Counted from the first letter of the stretch, positions 1-8,824 are shown. The stretch: DNA of 64,000 nucleotides from an uncultured Collinsella sp. (GCA_902464565.1 CABQJV010000004.1:1-64000); one strand, 5' to 3'. Made by a program: numbers and translations. Notes: generated by a model from the sequence alone, not told the origin.

Positions 1-365
1 GGGCCCTACTGGGCCCGGGCGGCGACCCCGCCTTTATTAAAAAGATCATCGATACCGCACGCGAGGCCGTGGTGCCGCGTGCACAGACGGGCATCTTGGG
101 CCTGGCACTGGGCACCTTCTTTGACTACTACGTTACCTATGTCGTGAGTGCCGAGGTCGGCCTGATTCAGCGCTGGTTTGAGCGTGGGCTCACCGAATCG
201 CCCGAGACCATGGCGCGTATTATGACGGTTATCGCTTTTGTGCGTCCCGGCGACTTATATGGCCAACCCATCGATATCAACGTGCCGGAATACGGCATGA
301 AGCTATTGAACTTGCAGCTCGAGGACGCGGCTGACACCGCCGCAACCGTCGAGTCCAACAACTAA
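1..365 (+). CDS. TetR-family regulator, C-terminal part only (cut by window start)
   Basis: The reading frame is open from base 3 to the stop at 363-365, and its start lies outside the window. The visible 120 residues are mostly helical and contain FFDYYVTYVVSAE followed by GLIQRWFERGLTESPETMA, the ligand-domain pattern common in TetR/AcrR regulators (aromatic helix, then IxxWxxxGxxESPxxMA). The DNA-binding helix-turn-helix would be upstream and is not seen. The gene ends 12 bases before the giant ASKHA gene at 378, so the two are probably cotranscribed. The second giant gene at 54424 also has a TetR gene next to it, which supports this call. It probably senses a ligand related to the enzyme's substrate, but that is inference. 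Family is likely; ligand unknown. Confidence 0.7.
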   Translation, partial: ALLGPGGDPAFIKKIIDTAREAVVPRAQTGILGLALGTFFDYYVTYVVSAEVGLIQRWFERGLTESPETMARIMTVIAFVRPGDLYGQPIDINVPEYGMKLLNLQLEDAADTAATVESNN

Positions 366-377
366 GAGGAGAGACAG

Positions 378-3300
378 ATGAGCAAACTCGTCGAGGGCAT
401 CAAGGACCGCATGATCGCCGCCGCACGCGAGGCCGCGCCCACCGTGGTGGACGCCGCGCAGAAGGCCGCGACCGCGGCTGCCGAGAAAGTTGTCGAGGCT
501 GTCGCCGATGCCAAGAACGCGGCGGGGGAGGCGTCCGTCACTAGCGAGCCCGCCACCGCCGCTGAGCCCGTAGCCGCCGCCCACGCCCCCGAAGGCGCGA
601 TCTTCAACCCCGGCAACGCCCACGGCAACCTGCACCTGGGCATCGACGTGGGCTCCACCACCGTTAAGCTCGCCGTGCTCAACGACGACAACCAGATTGT
701 CTACGCCAAGTACCAGCGCCACCACACCGACGTCCGCGCTTGCGCCCGCGACTTGTTCGAGGGCGCCGCGACTGTGCTGCCGACTGCCCAGATGACCTGT
801 GCCATCACCGGCTCGGGCGGCCTGCTGCTGTCCCAGTGGCTCGATTTGGAGTTTGTCCAGGAGGTCATCGCCAGCAAGCGTGCCGTCGAGACCCTCATCC
901 CGGCCACCGATGTCGCCATCGAGCTGGGCGGCGAGGACGCCAAGATCATCTACTTCGATAATGGCATTGAGCAGCGCATGAACGGCACCTGCGCCGGCGG
1001 CACGGGCGCGTTCATCGACCAGATGGCAACCCTGCTGCACACCGATGCCAGCGGCCTTAACGAACTCGCGGCCAACGCCACCACCATCTATCCCATCGCC
1101 AGCCGCTGCGGCGTCTTTGCCAAGACCGACGTCCAACCGCTGCTCAACGAAGGCGCCCGCCCCGAGGACGTGGCCGCCTCCATCTTCCAGGCCGTCGTGA
1201 CCCAGACCATCTCGGGCCTGGCGTGCGGCCGTCCCATCCGCGGCAACGTCGCTTTCCTGGGCGGCCCGCTGCAGTATCTCTCCGAGCTGCGCCACCGCTT
1301 CTACCTCACGCTCAACCTGGACGAGGAGCACCGTATCGTGCCCCAAAACGCTCACCTGTTCGTGGCGAGCGGTGCCGCCATGGCGCATGAGTCCAACAAG
1401 CTCAGCACGTTCCCGCGGCTCATCGAGGCCATCGATGCCCTGGGTGACACGCAGGGTGCCGAGGTCGAGCGTCTGGATCCGCTCTTTGCCACCGACGAGG
1501 ACTTTGCCGAGTTCAAGACCCGCCACGACCAGGAAGTCGTCCCCAAGGGCAAGCTCGAAGGCTACACCGGCCGCGTGTTCATCGGCATCGACGCCGGCTC
1601 CACCACCATGAAAGCCGCGCTCGTGGGCGAGGACGGTCAGCTGCTGCACACCTGGTACGGCAACAACAACGGCGACATCCTGGGCACGGCCAAGGTCATC
1701 ATGGCCGATTTCTACAACCACATCCCCGCCGGCTGCACCATCGGCCACGTGACCACCACGGGCTACGGCGAGGCGCTGCTCATCGAGGCCCTCAAGGCCG
1801 ACTCCGGCGAGATCGAGACCGTTGCGCACCTGCGCGGCGCCAAGGCATTCCTGCCCGGCGTCGAGTTTATCCTGGACATCGGCGGCCAGGACATGAAGTG
1901 CCTGCGCGTCAAGGACGGCGTTATCGAGCACATCATGCTCAACGAGGCTTGCTCGTCGGGCTGCGGTAGCTTTATCGAGAGCTTCGCCGTGTCTATGAAC
2001 ATGGACGTGCGCGCGTTCGCCGATGCCGCCATCCATGCCAAGGCCCCGGTCGACCTGGGCAGTCGCTGCACGGTCTTTATGAACTCGCGCGTCAAGCAGG
2101 CGCAAAAGGAAGGCGCCACGGTGGGCGACATCGCGGCCGGCCTGTCCTATTCCGTCATCAAGAATGCCCTGTTCAAGGTCATTAAGCTGCGCGATCCCAA
2201 GGAGATCGGCAGCCAGGTGATCGTCCAGGGCGGCACCTTTATGTCCGACGCCACGCTGCGCGCGTTTGAGCAGCTCACCGGCGTGCATGCCGTACGTCCC
2301 GACATCGCCGGCTGCATGGGCGCCTACGGTGCGGCCCTGCTCGCCCGCGATCGCGCCGGTGCCGACGGCACCTCGACCATCCTTTCGGCCGAGGACATCG
2401 CGCACCTCACCGTGACGCAAAAGCACGTCCGCTGCGGCCGTTGCTCCAACAACTGCCAGCTTACCGTCAACGACTTTGGCGGCGGCAGGCGCTTCATTAC
2501 CGGCAACCGCTGCGAGAAGGGCGCCGGCCACAAAAAGCAAAAGACCGAGGCCCCCAACCTCTTCAAAAAGAAAAACGAGCTGCTCTTTAACCGCGAGGTG
2601 CTGAGCCCCGACGAGGCCCCGCGCGGCACCGTCGGCATCCCCCGCGCGCTCAACATGTACGAGAACTACCCCTTCTGGCATGCGTTCTTTACGCGCCTGG
2701 GCTTTAGCGTGCAGCTGTCCGACCAGTCGAGCAAAAAGACCTACCAGGCGGGCATCGAGTCCATGCCGTCCGAGAGCGTGTGCTACCCGGCCAAGATGAG
2801 CCACGGCCATGTGATGAATCTCATCGACCGTGACGTCGATTTCATTTGGATGCCGTGCGTGCGCTGGGAGCGCAAGGAGGATCCGACGGCCGGCAACTGC
2901 TATAACTGCCCCATCGTCATGAGCTACCCCACGGCGCTGGCGCTCAACATCGACGAGATCCGCGAGCAGAACATTGAGTTCCTATATCCGTTTGTGCCGT
3001 ATCACGACAAGACCGAGCTCAAGCGCCGTCTGTACCAGGTGCTCGCTGTTGACCGCGTGGCCGATGCCCAAGCCGGTCGCGGTCGCGTGCGCGGTCCCAA
3101 GATCACGCGCTCCGAGGTCGATGCCGCCGTCAACGCTGCTTTTGAGGCCGATGCGCGTTTCCACGAGGATATCCAGACCATCGGCGAGGAGGCTCTCAAG
3201 TGGGTCGAGGACCATGGCGGTCACGGCATTGTGCTCGCCGGTCGTCCCTACCATAACGACCCCGAGATCAACCACGCCCTGCCCGAGCTTATCTCGAGCT

Positions 3301-5159
3301 TTGGCTTTGCGGTCTTTACCGAGGATTCGCTCGCGCATCTGGTAAAGCCCGAGCGCCCCATCCGCGTCGTCGACCAGTGGATGTACCACAGTCGCCTGTA
3401 CGCCGTCGCCCGTTTTGTGACGATGCGCAACGATCTGGACCTGATTCAGCTCAACTCCTTCGGCTGCGGCTTGGACGCCCTGACCACCGACCAGGTGCAG
3501 GAGATCCTGGAGGCCAGTGGCAAGATCTACACCGTGCTCAAGATCGACGAGGTGTCCAACCTGGGCGCCGCGCGCATCCGCATCCGCTCGCTCATGGCGG
3601 CGCTCAAGGACCAGGAGGCCGAGCGCTTGGCCGAGGCCACGGCCGCGGGCGAGGCCTACGAGCAGGGCGATGCCGCGCCGGTGACGCCCTCCAAGGATGC
3701 CCCCGCGTTCGCGAGCCGCAAGTACACGTTTGAGGCGCAGCGCGAGAGTGCTTCGACCGCATGGCCCAAGGTGCCCTTTACCGAGCAGATGCGCGACGAG
3801 GGCTACACCATCCTGTGCCCGCAGATGGCGCCAATCCACTTTGACCTGGTCAAAGAGGTGTTCCGCGGTGCCGGCTACAACCTAGAGCTGCTGCCCTCGA
3901 CCGATCACGACGCCGTTGAGGCCGGTCTGCGCTACGTGAACAACGACATCTGCTATCCGTCGATCCTGGTGACGGGCCAGATCATGGAGGCCATCGAGAG
4001 CGGTCGGTACGACCTCTCCAAGACGGCCGTGGTCATCAGCCAGACCGGCGGCGGCTGCCGTGCCACCAACTACATCGCGCTCATCCGCAAGGCCCTGCGC
4101 GAGAGCGGCCACCCCGAGATTCCGGTGATCTCGCTTTCGGCCGTGGCGCTCGGCGAGGACAACCCCGGCTTTAAGATTACGCCGGCGCTGCTCAAGCAAG
4201 CAGTCTACGCAGTGCTCTTCGGTGACGTAATGATGCAGATGCTCTACCGCTGCCGTCCGTACGAGGCCACGCCCGGTGCCGCCAACGCGCTCTACGAGGA
4301 GTACATGGCACGAGCCCGCAAGCTGGCGCCCAAGTTCAACAGGCATAACTACACCAAGCTGTGCCGTGAGGCCATCCGCGCGTTCGACACTATGCCGCTC
4401 GTGGGCGAGGGCACCAAGCCGCGCGTGGGCGTGGTCGGTGAGATCTTGGTCAAGTTCCATCCCACAGCCAACAACCACGTGGTCGACGTTATCGAGCGCG
4501 AGGGCTGCGAGGCCGTGGTGCCGGGCCTGCTCGACTTCTTCCTGTACTCCATGAGCAACGCCGAGCTTCAAAAAGACGAGCTGGGAAGCTCTGCCACGGC
4601 GCGCGCTAGCATGCAGGCGCTCATCAAGCTCGTGGACTGGATGCGTACGCCGGTGGAGGAGATGCTCGAAAAGTCCCGCCGCTTTGAGGCTCCCGAGCGC
4701 ATCGGCACCATGGCGGACAAGGCTCGCACGGTGCTCTCGGTGTGCAACAACATGGGCGAGGGCTGGTTACTCACGGCCGAGATGCTCGATCTGATCGACC
4801 ACGGCGCGCCCAACATCATCTGCACCCAGCCCTTCGCGTGCCTGCCCAACCACGTGGTGGGCAAGGCCGTGATCAAGGAGCTGCGCCGTCAGCACCCCGA
4901 GAGCAACATTGTCGCGGTGGACTACGATCCCGGTGCATCCGAGGTCAACCAGCTCAACCGCATTAAGCTCATGATCAGCGTGGCCAAGGAAAACATGCGT
5001 GCCGGCAAGGGCTTTAAGCTCGAGAAGGTGGCGCCGCTCGCGATGGACGAAGTCACCGGCCAGATGCGTGCCCATGACGGCTGCGTGAGCTGCGGCTCGG
5101 TCGACGAGAGTGCCGTGGCGTCGGTCGCTGAGCGTCTGGGACGCGGCATAAAGAAGTAG
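378..5159 (+). CDS. Giant acyl-CoA dehydratase activase/dehydratase-like fusion (copy A, 1593 aa)
   Basis: Domains in order: an Ala-rich amphipathic extension (1-84); a first BadF/BcrA-type ASKHA ATPase (about 85-345; LGIDVGSTTVK, GGEDAK, MNGTCAGGTGAF, SRCGVF); a second ASKHA domain (about 400-650; GIDAGSTTMK, GGQDMK, NEACSSGCGSF, SRCTVF); a four-Cys motif (CGRCSNNC, then NRC, near 683-715); DUF2229 (about 750-960; CYPAK, MPC, NCYNC); and an HgdB/BcrB-like C-terminal region (GRPYHND, FGCG, NDICYP, ACLPNH) ending in CVSC. HgdC-type activases use ATP to drive one electron into a 2-hydroxyacyl-CoA dehydratase or double-cubane partner. Here activase and acceptor-like parts share one chain. The start follows SD GAGGAG. 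A TetR gene precedes it, a terminator follows at 5190, and a 3-hydroxyacyl-CoA dehydrogenase lies downstream. The substrate is unknown. Confidence 0.85.
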   Translation: MSKLVEGIKDRMIAAAREAAPTVVDAAQKAATAAAEKVVEAVADAKNAAGEASVTSEPATAAEPVAAAHAPEGAIFNPGNAHGNLHLGIDVGSTTVKLAVLNDDNQIVYAKYQRHHTDVRACARDLFEGAATVLPTAQMTCAITGSGGLLLSQWLDLEFVQEVIASKRAVETLIPATDVAIELGGEDAKIIYFDNGIEQRMNGTCAGGTGAFIDQMATLLHTDASGLNELAANATTIYPIASRCGVFAKTDVQPLLNEGARPEDVAASIFQAVVTQTISGLACGRPIRGNVAFLGGPLQYLSELRHRFYLTLNLDEEHRIVPQNAHLFVASGAAMAHESNKLSTFPRLIEAIDALGDTQGAEVERLDPLFATDEDFAEFKTRHDQEVVPKGKLEGYTGRVFIGIDAGSTTMKAALVGEDGQLLHTWYGNNNGDILGTAKVIMADFYNHIPAGCTIGHVTTTGYGEALLIEALKADSGEIETVAHLRGAKAFLPGVEFILDIGGQDMKCLRVKDGVIEHIMLNEACSSGCGSFIESFAVSMNMDVRAFADAAIHAKAPVDLGSRCTVFMNSRVKQAQKEGATVGDIAAGLSYSVIKNALFKVIKLRDPKEIGSQVIVQGGTFMSDATLRAFEQLTGVHAVRPDIAGCMGAYGAALLARDRAGADGTSTILSAEDIAHLTVTQKHVRCGRCSNNCQLTVNDFGGGRRFITGNRCEKGAGHKKQKTEAPNLFKKKNELLFNREVLSPDEAPRGTVGIPRALNMYENYPFWHAFFTRLGFSVQLSDQSSKKTYQAGIESMPSESVCYPAKMSHGHVMNLIDRDVDFIWMPCVRWERKEDPTAGNCYNCPIVMSYPTALALNIDEIREQNIEFLYPFVPYHDKTELKRRLYQVLAVDRVADAQAGRGRVRGPKITRSEVDAAVNAAFEADARFHEDIQTIGEEALKWVEDHGGHGIVLAGRPYHNDPEINHALPELISSFGFAVFTEDSLAHLVKPERPIRVVDQWMYHSRLYAVARFVTMRNDLDLIQLNSFGCGLDALTTDQVQEILEASGKIYTVLKIDEVSNLGAARIRIRSLMAALKDQEAERLAEATAAGEAYEQGDAAPVTPSKDAPAFASRKYTFEAQRESASTAWPKVPFTEQMRDEGYTILCPQMAPIHFDLVKEVFRGAGYNLELLPSTDHDAVEAGLRYVNNDICYPSILVTGQIMEAIESGRYDLSKTAVVISQTGGGCRATNYIALIRKALRESGHPEIPVISLSAVALGEDNPGFKITPALLKQAVYAVLFGDVMMQMLYRCRPYEATPGAANALYEEYMARARKLAPKFNRHNYTKLCREAIRAFDTMPLVGEGTKPRVGVVGEILVKFHPTANNHVVDVIEREGCEAVVPGLLDFFLYSMSNAELQKDELGSSATARASMQALIKLVDWMRTPVEEMLEKSRRFEAPERIGTMADKARTVLSVCNNMGEGWLLTAEMLDLIDHGAPNIICTQPFACLPNHVVGKAVIKELRRQHPESNIVAVDYDPGASEVNQLNRIKLMISVAKENMRAGKGFKLEKVAPLAMDEVTGQMRAHDGCVSCGSVDESAVASVAERLGRGIKK

Positions 5160-5189
5160 TTGGCCTGCTTCGAGCCGGATATAAGACAA

Positions 5190-5226
5190 ATGGGTGGTAG
5201 CCGGTACGGCTACCACCCATTTTTGC
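5190..5226 (+). terminator. Rho-independent terminator after giant gene A
   Basis: A perfect 12-bp stem (TGGGTGGTAGCC, 5191-5202, against 5208-5219) with a 5-base loop is followed by TTTTT. It lies 31 bases after the stop of the giant gene and should end that transcript before the dehydrogenase gene. Confidence 0.9.
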
Positions 5227-5276
5227 TGGACATATGTTGCGCAAACGCCCCAGCTATTACCCCTTATGAACATAGA

Positions 5277-5407
5277 TTTCGGAAGTATGCGGCAAAATCT
5301 GAATAGGCCGAGCACACCGGATATGTCCAATCTCTGTACCTGCGGTTTTATTGGCGAAAAACCGGGGTGTGCTCAAGGGTTCCGAAATTTGCCGCATACT
5401 TCCGAAA
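5277..5407. repeat. Imperfect inverted repeat, MITE-like
   Basis: The left arm begins TTTCGGAAGTATGCGGCAAA (5277-5296) and its reverse complement ends the element (about 5386-5406), 20 bases perfectly matched. Further in, GAGCACACC (5310-5318) matches GGTGTGCTC (5366-5374) with a one-base shift. The intervening bases are less symmetric. There is no reading frame and no transposase. The rest of the 417-base gap holds the terminator above, a TGGACATATGTTGCG motif at 5227 that recurs at 38597, and the leader hairpin at 5516. Confidence 0.6.
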
Positions 5408-5515
5408 ACGACGTCTCAGTGACACCAATAATTGCCCTCGGAACCCTGAGATAATGAACAGATGTAGCCGTTCGCCGCAAATTACCGTCCGTTTATAGAA
5501 CCTATGCCCGGCGTG

Positions 5516-5571
5516 CAGTCCTCTTACGGTTGAATAAATACACATCTATGGAATTACGTAAGAGAGGACTG
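5516..5571 (+). promoter_or_regulatory. Leader hairpin that covers the ribosome-binding site
   Basis: CAGTCCTCTTACG (5516-5528) can pair with CGTAAGAGAGGACTG (5557-5571), with a two-base bulge. The right arm contains the AGAGAGGA Shine-Dalgarno sequence of the dehydrogenase whose ATG is at 5577. The 28-base loop is A/T-rich. Folding would hide the ribosome-binding site, so translational control is plausible but unproven. Confidence 0.45.
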
Positions 5572-5576
5572 TTCCT

Positions 5577-6536
5577 ATGAGCTACAAGACTGTTTGTGTT
5601 GCCGGCGGCGGCGTGTTGGGAAGCCAGATTGCCTTTCAGGCAGCCTACTGCGGCTTCGATGTAACGATTTGGCTGCGCAGCGAGGGCAGCATCGGCCGCA
5701 CCCAGCCCAAGATCGATCATGTGCGCGAGGAGTACATCGCGGCTATCGAAGGCATGGCGGACGGCACGGGTGAGTGGTGTGCCGGTATCGCCGATAGCGG
5801 CCAGCCCTTCGACAAGGAAGCGGCACTCGCCGCCGTTGAGCGTGCTTACTCCACGCTCAAGCTGGAGCTCGATCTTGCCAAGGCAGTGGCCGACGCCGAC
5901 CTGGTCATCGAATCTATGGCCGAGGACACCCAGGCAAAGATCGACTTCTACAAGAAGCTCGCCCCGGTTCTGCCGCAAAAGACCGTCATCGTCACCAACT
6001 CTTCCACGCTGCTGCCGAGCACCTTTGCCAAGTACACCGGCCGCCCCGAGAAGTACCTATCGCTACACTTTGCCAACTCCATCTGGAAGAACAACATGAC
6101 CGAGGTCATGGCCCAGGACCAGACCGACAAGCGCTACTTCGACGAGCTCGTCGACTTTGCCAACGACATTCGCATGCTGGCGCTTCCCGTCAACAAGGAA
6201 AAGAACTGCTACCTGCTCAACTCCATGTTGGTGCCATGGCTACTCTCGGGCCTTGACCTGTATGTCTCGGGCGTGAGTGACCCCAAGAGCATCGATCTCG
6301 CGTGGACGCGCGGCACTGGCGCTCCCAAGGGCCCATTCCGCGTATTCGACACCGTGGGTATCCAGACGGCCTACAACATCGTTATGCAGTATCAGAAGGT
6401 CCCGGGCCTGGTGAGCCCGCTGCTCAAAAAGATGATGATGCCCTACAACTTTAAGGCCATGGCCTCCGTCCTCAAGAAAATGCTCGACGAAGGTAAGCTG
6501 GGCGAAAGCTCGGGCGAGGGCTTCTTCAAGTACTAA
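5577..6536 (+). CDS. 3-hydroxyacyl-CoA dehydrogenase, NAD-binding
   Basis: The 319-residue protein starts with a Rossmann fold (VCVAGGGVLGSQIA, residues 6-19, the GxGxxG dinucleotide motif). VTNSSTLLPSTFA and LSLHFANSIWKNN match the catalytic region of the 3HCDH_N domain, where family members carry Ser, His and Asn residues. The C-terminal helical 3HCDH domain ends in GEGFFKY, the usual closing motif. It would oxidise a 3-hydroxyacyl-CoA with NAD+, or run the reverse reaction, as in butyrate or fatty-acid pathways. It is monocistronic: terminators lie at 5190 upstream and at 6535 downstream. Its place after a dehydratase-like giant gene suggests related acyl-CoA chemistry, but no thiolase or crotonase gene is nearby. 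Exact substrate is not evident. Confidence 0.85.
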   Translation: MSYKTVCVAGGGVLGSQIAFQAAYCGFDVTIWLRSEGSIGRTQPKIDHVREEYIAAIEGMADGTGEWCAGIADSGQPFDKEAALAAVERAYSTLKLELDLAKAVADADLVIESMAEDTQAKIDFYKKLAPVLPQKTVIVTNSSTLLPSTFAKYTGRPEKYLSLHFANSIWKNNMTEVMAQDQTDKRYFDELVDFANDIRMLALPVNKEKNCYLLNSMLVPWLLSGLDLYVSGVSDPKSIDLAWTRGTGAPKGPFRVFDTVGIQTAYNIVMQYQKVPGLVSPLLKKMMMPYNFKAMASVLKKMLDEGKLGESSGEGFFKY

Positions 6537-6577
6537 AAAATGATCCCTCGGGAACGGAGGAAAACGGATCATTTTCG
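6535..6577 (+). terminator. Terminator after 3-hydroxyacyl-CoA dehydrogenase
   Basis: AAAATGATCC (6537-6546) pairs perfectly with GGATCATTTT (6566-6575), and an inner CTC/GAG extension tightens the stem. The run of A before and T within the stem makes it usable on either strand. Confidence 0.8.
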
Positions 6578-6623
6578 GCTGTCAATAGTGAGAAGACGAG
6601 CTTAGAAATAGAAAGGGACGGCA

Positions 6624-6956
6624 ATGGACCGGAAAATCGTGCTGAAGCAGGATATCCTCGGCGCGCTTTCTGCCGTTGGTATGCGCGTGGGGCAGACGGT
6701 TATGGTCCATTGCTCGCTCAGCGCGCTGGGGTATGTGTGCGGCGGCGCGCAGCCGGTGATCGAGGCCCTGCTTCAGACGGTGGGCGAGACCGGCACCGTC
6801 ATGATGCCGACGCCGTCGTGGAAAAACCGACGATACGCCCAAAGTCGCCGCCTTTTCCGCACGCCACACGGTGGCGATACGCTGGCGACGTCCCCCCTGA
6901 TATCGGAGGTTCCGGGTATGTTTCGCGCTCCGTTAAACAACTATTGGTTGGGCTAA
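6624..6956 (+). pseudogene. Truncated aminoglycoside 3-N-acetyltransferase-like gene
   Basis: The first 70 residues match the N-terminus of the AAC(3)/YokD family: GQTVMVHCSLSALGYVCGGA, EALLQTVGETGTVMMPTPSW. Intact members are about 260-270 residues and use acetyl-CoA to acetylate aminoglycosides or related amines. Here the frame loses family similarity after residue 72 and stops at 110, so the catalytic C-terminal two-thirds is gone. The other frames show no continuation that I recognise, so the loss looks like a deletion rather than one frameshift. SD GAAAGGGA precedes the ATG, so a short peptide could still be made. It is unlikely to confer resistance. Confidence 0.65.
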
Positions 6957-6957
6957 C

Positions 6958-7407
6958 ATGGGTCGCCGTGCTATTTCGATAGCCCTTGCAGTGGTCTGCC
7001 TGGCTGTGCTACTGGGCGCTACAGGGCTGTTTGCTATAAGCCGAGAAACGTCCTATATGCAGGAATGCGCTTCCGAAGGGTTTGCCATTGATGGTTTCTA
7101 TCGGGATGACAAAACGAGTCGGGAAACCCTGGCTTTTCTTGAGGAGGACAACTGTCGATGGCAGCTGGTCGACCAAGACGGAATCTGCACAGACGGGCAG
7201 TTTAAGCGTATGGACGACCCCAACATTCTGGTATTAAAGAATGAAAACGGCGAAATATTTGGTACGGTCCACGTGGCGTATATTTCGCGCCGACGCAATC
7301 AAGGGCAGATTTACCTAATTAGAAATACTAAGGTGACCCGATTTTATCTTGTGAGCACCGATCCGGCGTTTACGGTGGAGTCTGGCGAGGTCGATTCGGA
7401 CAGTTGA
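6958..7407 (+). CDS. Hypothetical membrane-anchored or exported protein, 149 aa
   Basis: I do not recognise a family. Residues 5-27 (ISIALAVVCLAVLLGATGLF) form a hydrophobic N-terminal segment after two Arg, which suggests a signal anchor with the remainder outside the cell. The rest is a small mixed alpha/beta domain with four charged stretches (YRDDKTSRE, EEDNCRW, KRMDDPN, SRRRNQG) and ends in an acidic tail. There is no lipobox Cys directly after the segment. The ATG follows the stop of the broken acetyltransferase by one base and has no convincing SD, so translation may depend on readthrough coupling or the start may be wrong. The DNA is visibly AT-richer than its neighbours, which fits recent acquisition together with the fragment before it. 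Confidence 0.5.
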   Translation: MGRRAISIALAVVCLAVLLGATGLFAISRETSYMQECASEGFAIDGFYRDDKTSRETLAFLEEDNCRWQLVDQDGICTDGQFKRMDDPNILVLKNENGEIFGTVHVAYISRRRNQGQIYLIRNTKVTRFYLVSTDPAFTVESGEVDSDS

Positions 7408-7420
7408 TTCACGGCAATAA

Positions 7421-7467
7421 AAAAGCGAGCGGGGCGCGGGTGTGAACTGAACCCCGCTATTTGCTCG
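7421..7467 (-). terminator. Terminator between convergent genes
   Basis: AGCGGGG (7428-7434) pairs with CCCCGCT (7452-7458), and CGAGC with GCTCG outside it. On the minus strand the stem is followed by TTTTTTATTG, so it best serves the DUF389 gene. The plus-strand orphan ends just before it and may share it. Confidence 0.7.
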
Positions 7468-7532
7468 TGTCCGTATCGCGTCTGCGCCTCGTCATAACTT
7501 GCGTCCGTGCGAGCGCTCATCCCGCGCCGGCA

Positions 7533-8672
7533 TCATTTCACATCAAACTCTACGCGATCGAGTTCGGGTACGTTGAGGTCGATGAGCTTGCGGGCGACGT
7601 GGCGGTCGTGCGTCCCGAGCGCCTCGCTTGTCGTCACGTGGGCGACAACCTCGCGCTCGACGATGCCCTCTTCCTCGCCCTCGGCAGCTGAGGTCTCGAC
7701 GGCGACGGTGTAATCCTTAAAGCCCGGCAGCACCGCGGCAAGTTCGCGCGTAGTTTCGGTGACACCGTAGCCGTCCTGCACGCCGGCCTGCGCCGAGCCA
7801 ATAGACCCCGCCGTCATAACGATGCAGGGGATGGCAAAGACTACCGTACCCACAATGATGCGGCGGCGCACCTTGCGCGATAGCTCGTCGACCTCGGCAT
7901 TTTCCTCGGCGGTTACAATGCCGTCGCCGTTGAGGTCGCGCTTGAGCGGCACGCGCAAGATAAGTAATACGGCTTCGGCCGCGAGTGCGATAAAGACCAC
8001 GTTGATGCCAAACTCGTAAAGCGCTGAGAGAAACAGCGACCCGCTTGCGATGGCGATGCCATAGCCCGCCGCGCACAGAGGTGGCATGAGCGCGGTCGCC
8101 ACGGCCACGCCGGCGATGAGCGTGGCGGGTTCCTGGTCGCGCGAGTTGCCCAGGCCGCCCGCAAAGCCGCCCGCGAGCGCGACGGCAAGGTCCCACACAG
8201 TCGGTGTCGAATTGTCGATGATGGCGGCCGTGGTGGTGCCAAGGGGCGAGAGCTTAAAGTACAACGTGGACGTGACCAGGCAAAAGGCCATTTGCAGCGC
8301 AAGGCCGGCGACGGCTTCGACGGTAATCTCGCGGTCGAGCGTGGCAATGCCGTATGCCACGGCAAGAACCGAGCCCATGAGTGGGCAGATGAGCATGGCG
8401 CCTACAATGGCGATATCCGAGTCGATATCGAGGCCTATGCTCGCGATCAACATGGCAATGATCAGGATGCATAAGTGCGAGCCAGTCAGGCGCGCCCCGT
8501 TTACAAAGCGCTTGCGAATCACGTGATAGGGCGCGCGTCCATCGCGAATGTTGAATGCCTGCTTTAGAAAGCGACTTGCGTTCTCCATGGCCTCGCTGTG
8601 GGCGGGGCGGATGCCATGGCGCCGATGATGGCGCTCGCGCAATCGCTTGAGCTGTTGTTTGTCGAGTTCCAT
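7533..8672 (-). CDS. DUF389 family integral membrane protein
   Basis: The protein has the DUF389 core: GAMLICPLMGSVLAVAYG, SLSPLG-type loop, LAGGFAGGLGNSRDQEP, LIAGVAVATALMPPLCAAG and YEFGINVVFIALAAEAVLL, giving about six membrane segments between residues 60 and 250. A charged stretch (GDGIVTAEENAEVDELSRK) follows, then one more membrane segment and a soluble alpha/beta C-terminal domain of about 100 residues. The family occurs in many bacteria and has no established substrate. The ATG at 8672 is preferred because GAGG lies five bases before it; a GTG six bases upstream overlaps that signal. It is transcribed alone, with the OPT transporter further upstream on the same strand separated by its own terminator. 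Confidence 0.8.
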   Translation of the reverse strand: MELDKQQLKRLRERHHRRHGIRPAHSEAMENASRFLKQAFNIRDGRAPYHVIRKRFVNGARLTGSHLCILIIAMLIASIGLDIDSDIAIVGAMLICPLMGSVLAVAYGIATLDREITVEAVAGLALQMAFCLVTSTLYFKLSPLGTTTAAIIDNSTPTVWDLAVALAGGFAGGLGNSRDQEPATLIAGVAVATALMPPLCAAGYGIAIASGSLFLSALYEFGINVVFIALAAEAVLLILRVPLKRDLNGDGIVTAEENAEVDELSRKVRRRIIVGTVVFAIPCIVMTAGSIGSAQAGVQDGYGVTETTRELAAVLPGFKDYTVAVETSAAEGEEEGIVEREVVAHVTTSEALGTHDRHVARKLIDLNVPELDRVEFDVK

Positions 8673-8824
8673 GTCCACCTCGTATTGCCGCAGGAACGCG
8701 GGTGCGTTCGCAGCATGTACTCTACACCGTGACGGGCGGGGCGGTCATCTTGACATGGAACTTAGGCGAGCAGGCAAAGGAAGACGCGCCACATGCGAGT
8801 ACTGCCGAGGGTTTTGGCAGATAC

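Noticed and set aside
303..2810. 835-residue open frame on the minus strand opposite giant gene A
   Set aside because: Antisense to a well-supported ASKHA gene; composition is the Gly/Val/Asp/His/Leu pattern of a shadow frame in GC-rich DNA, and no domain is seen.
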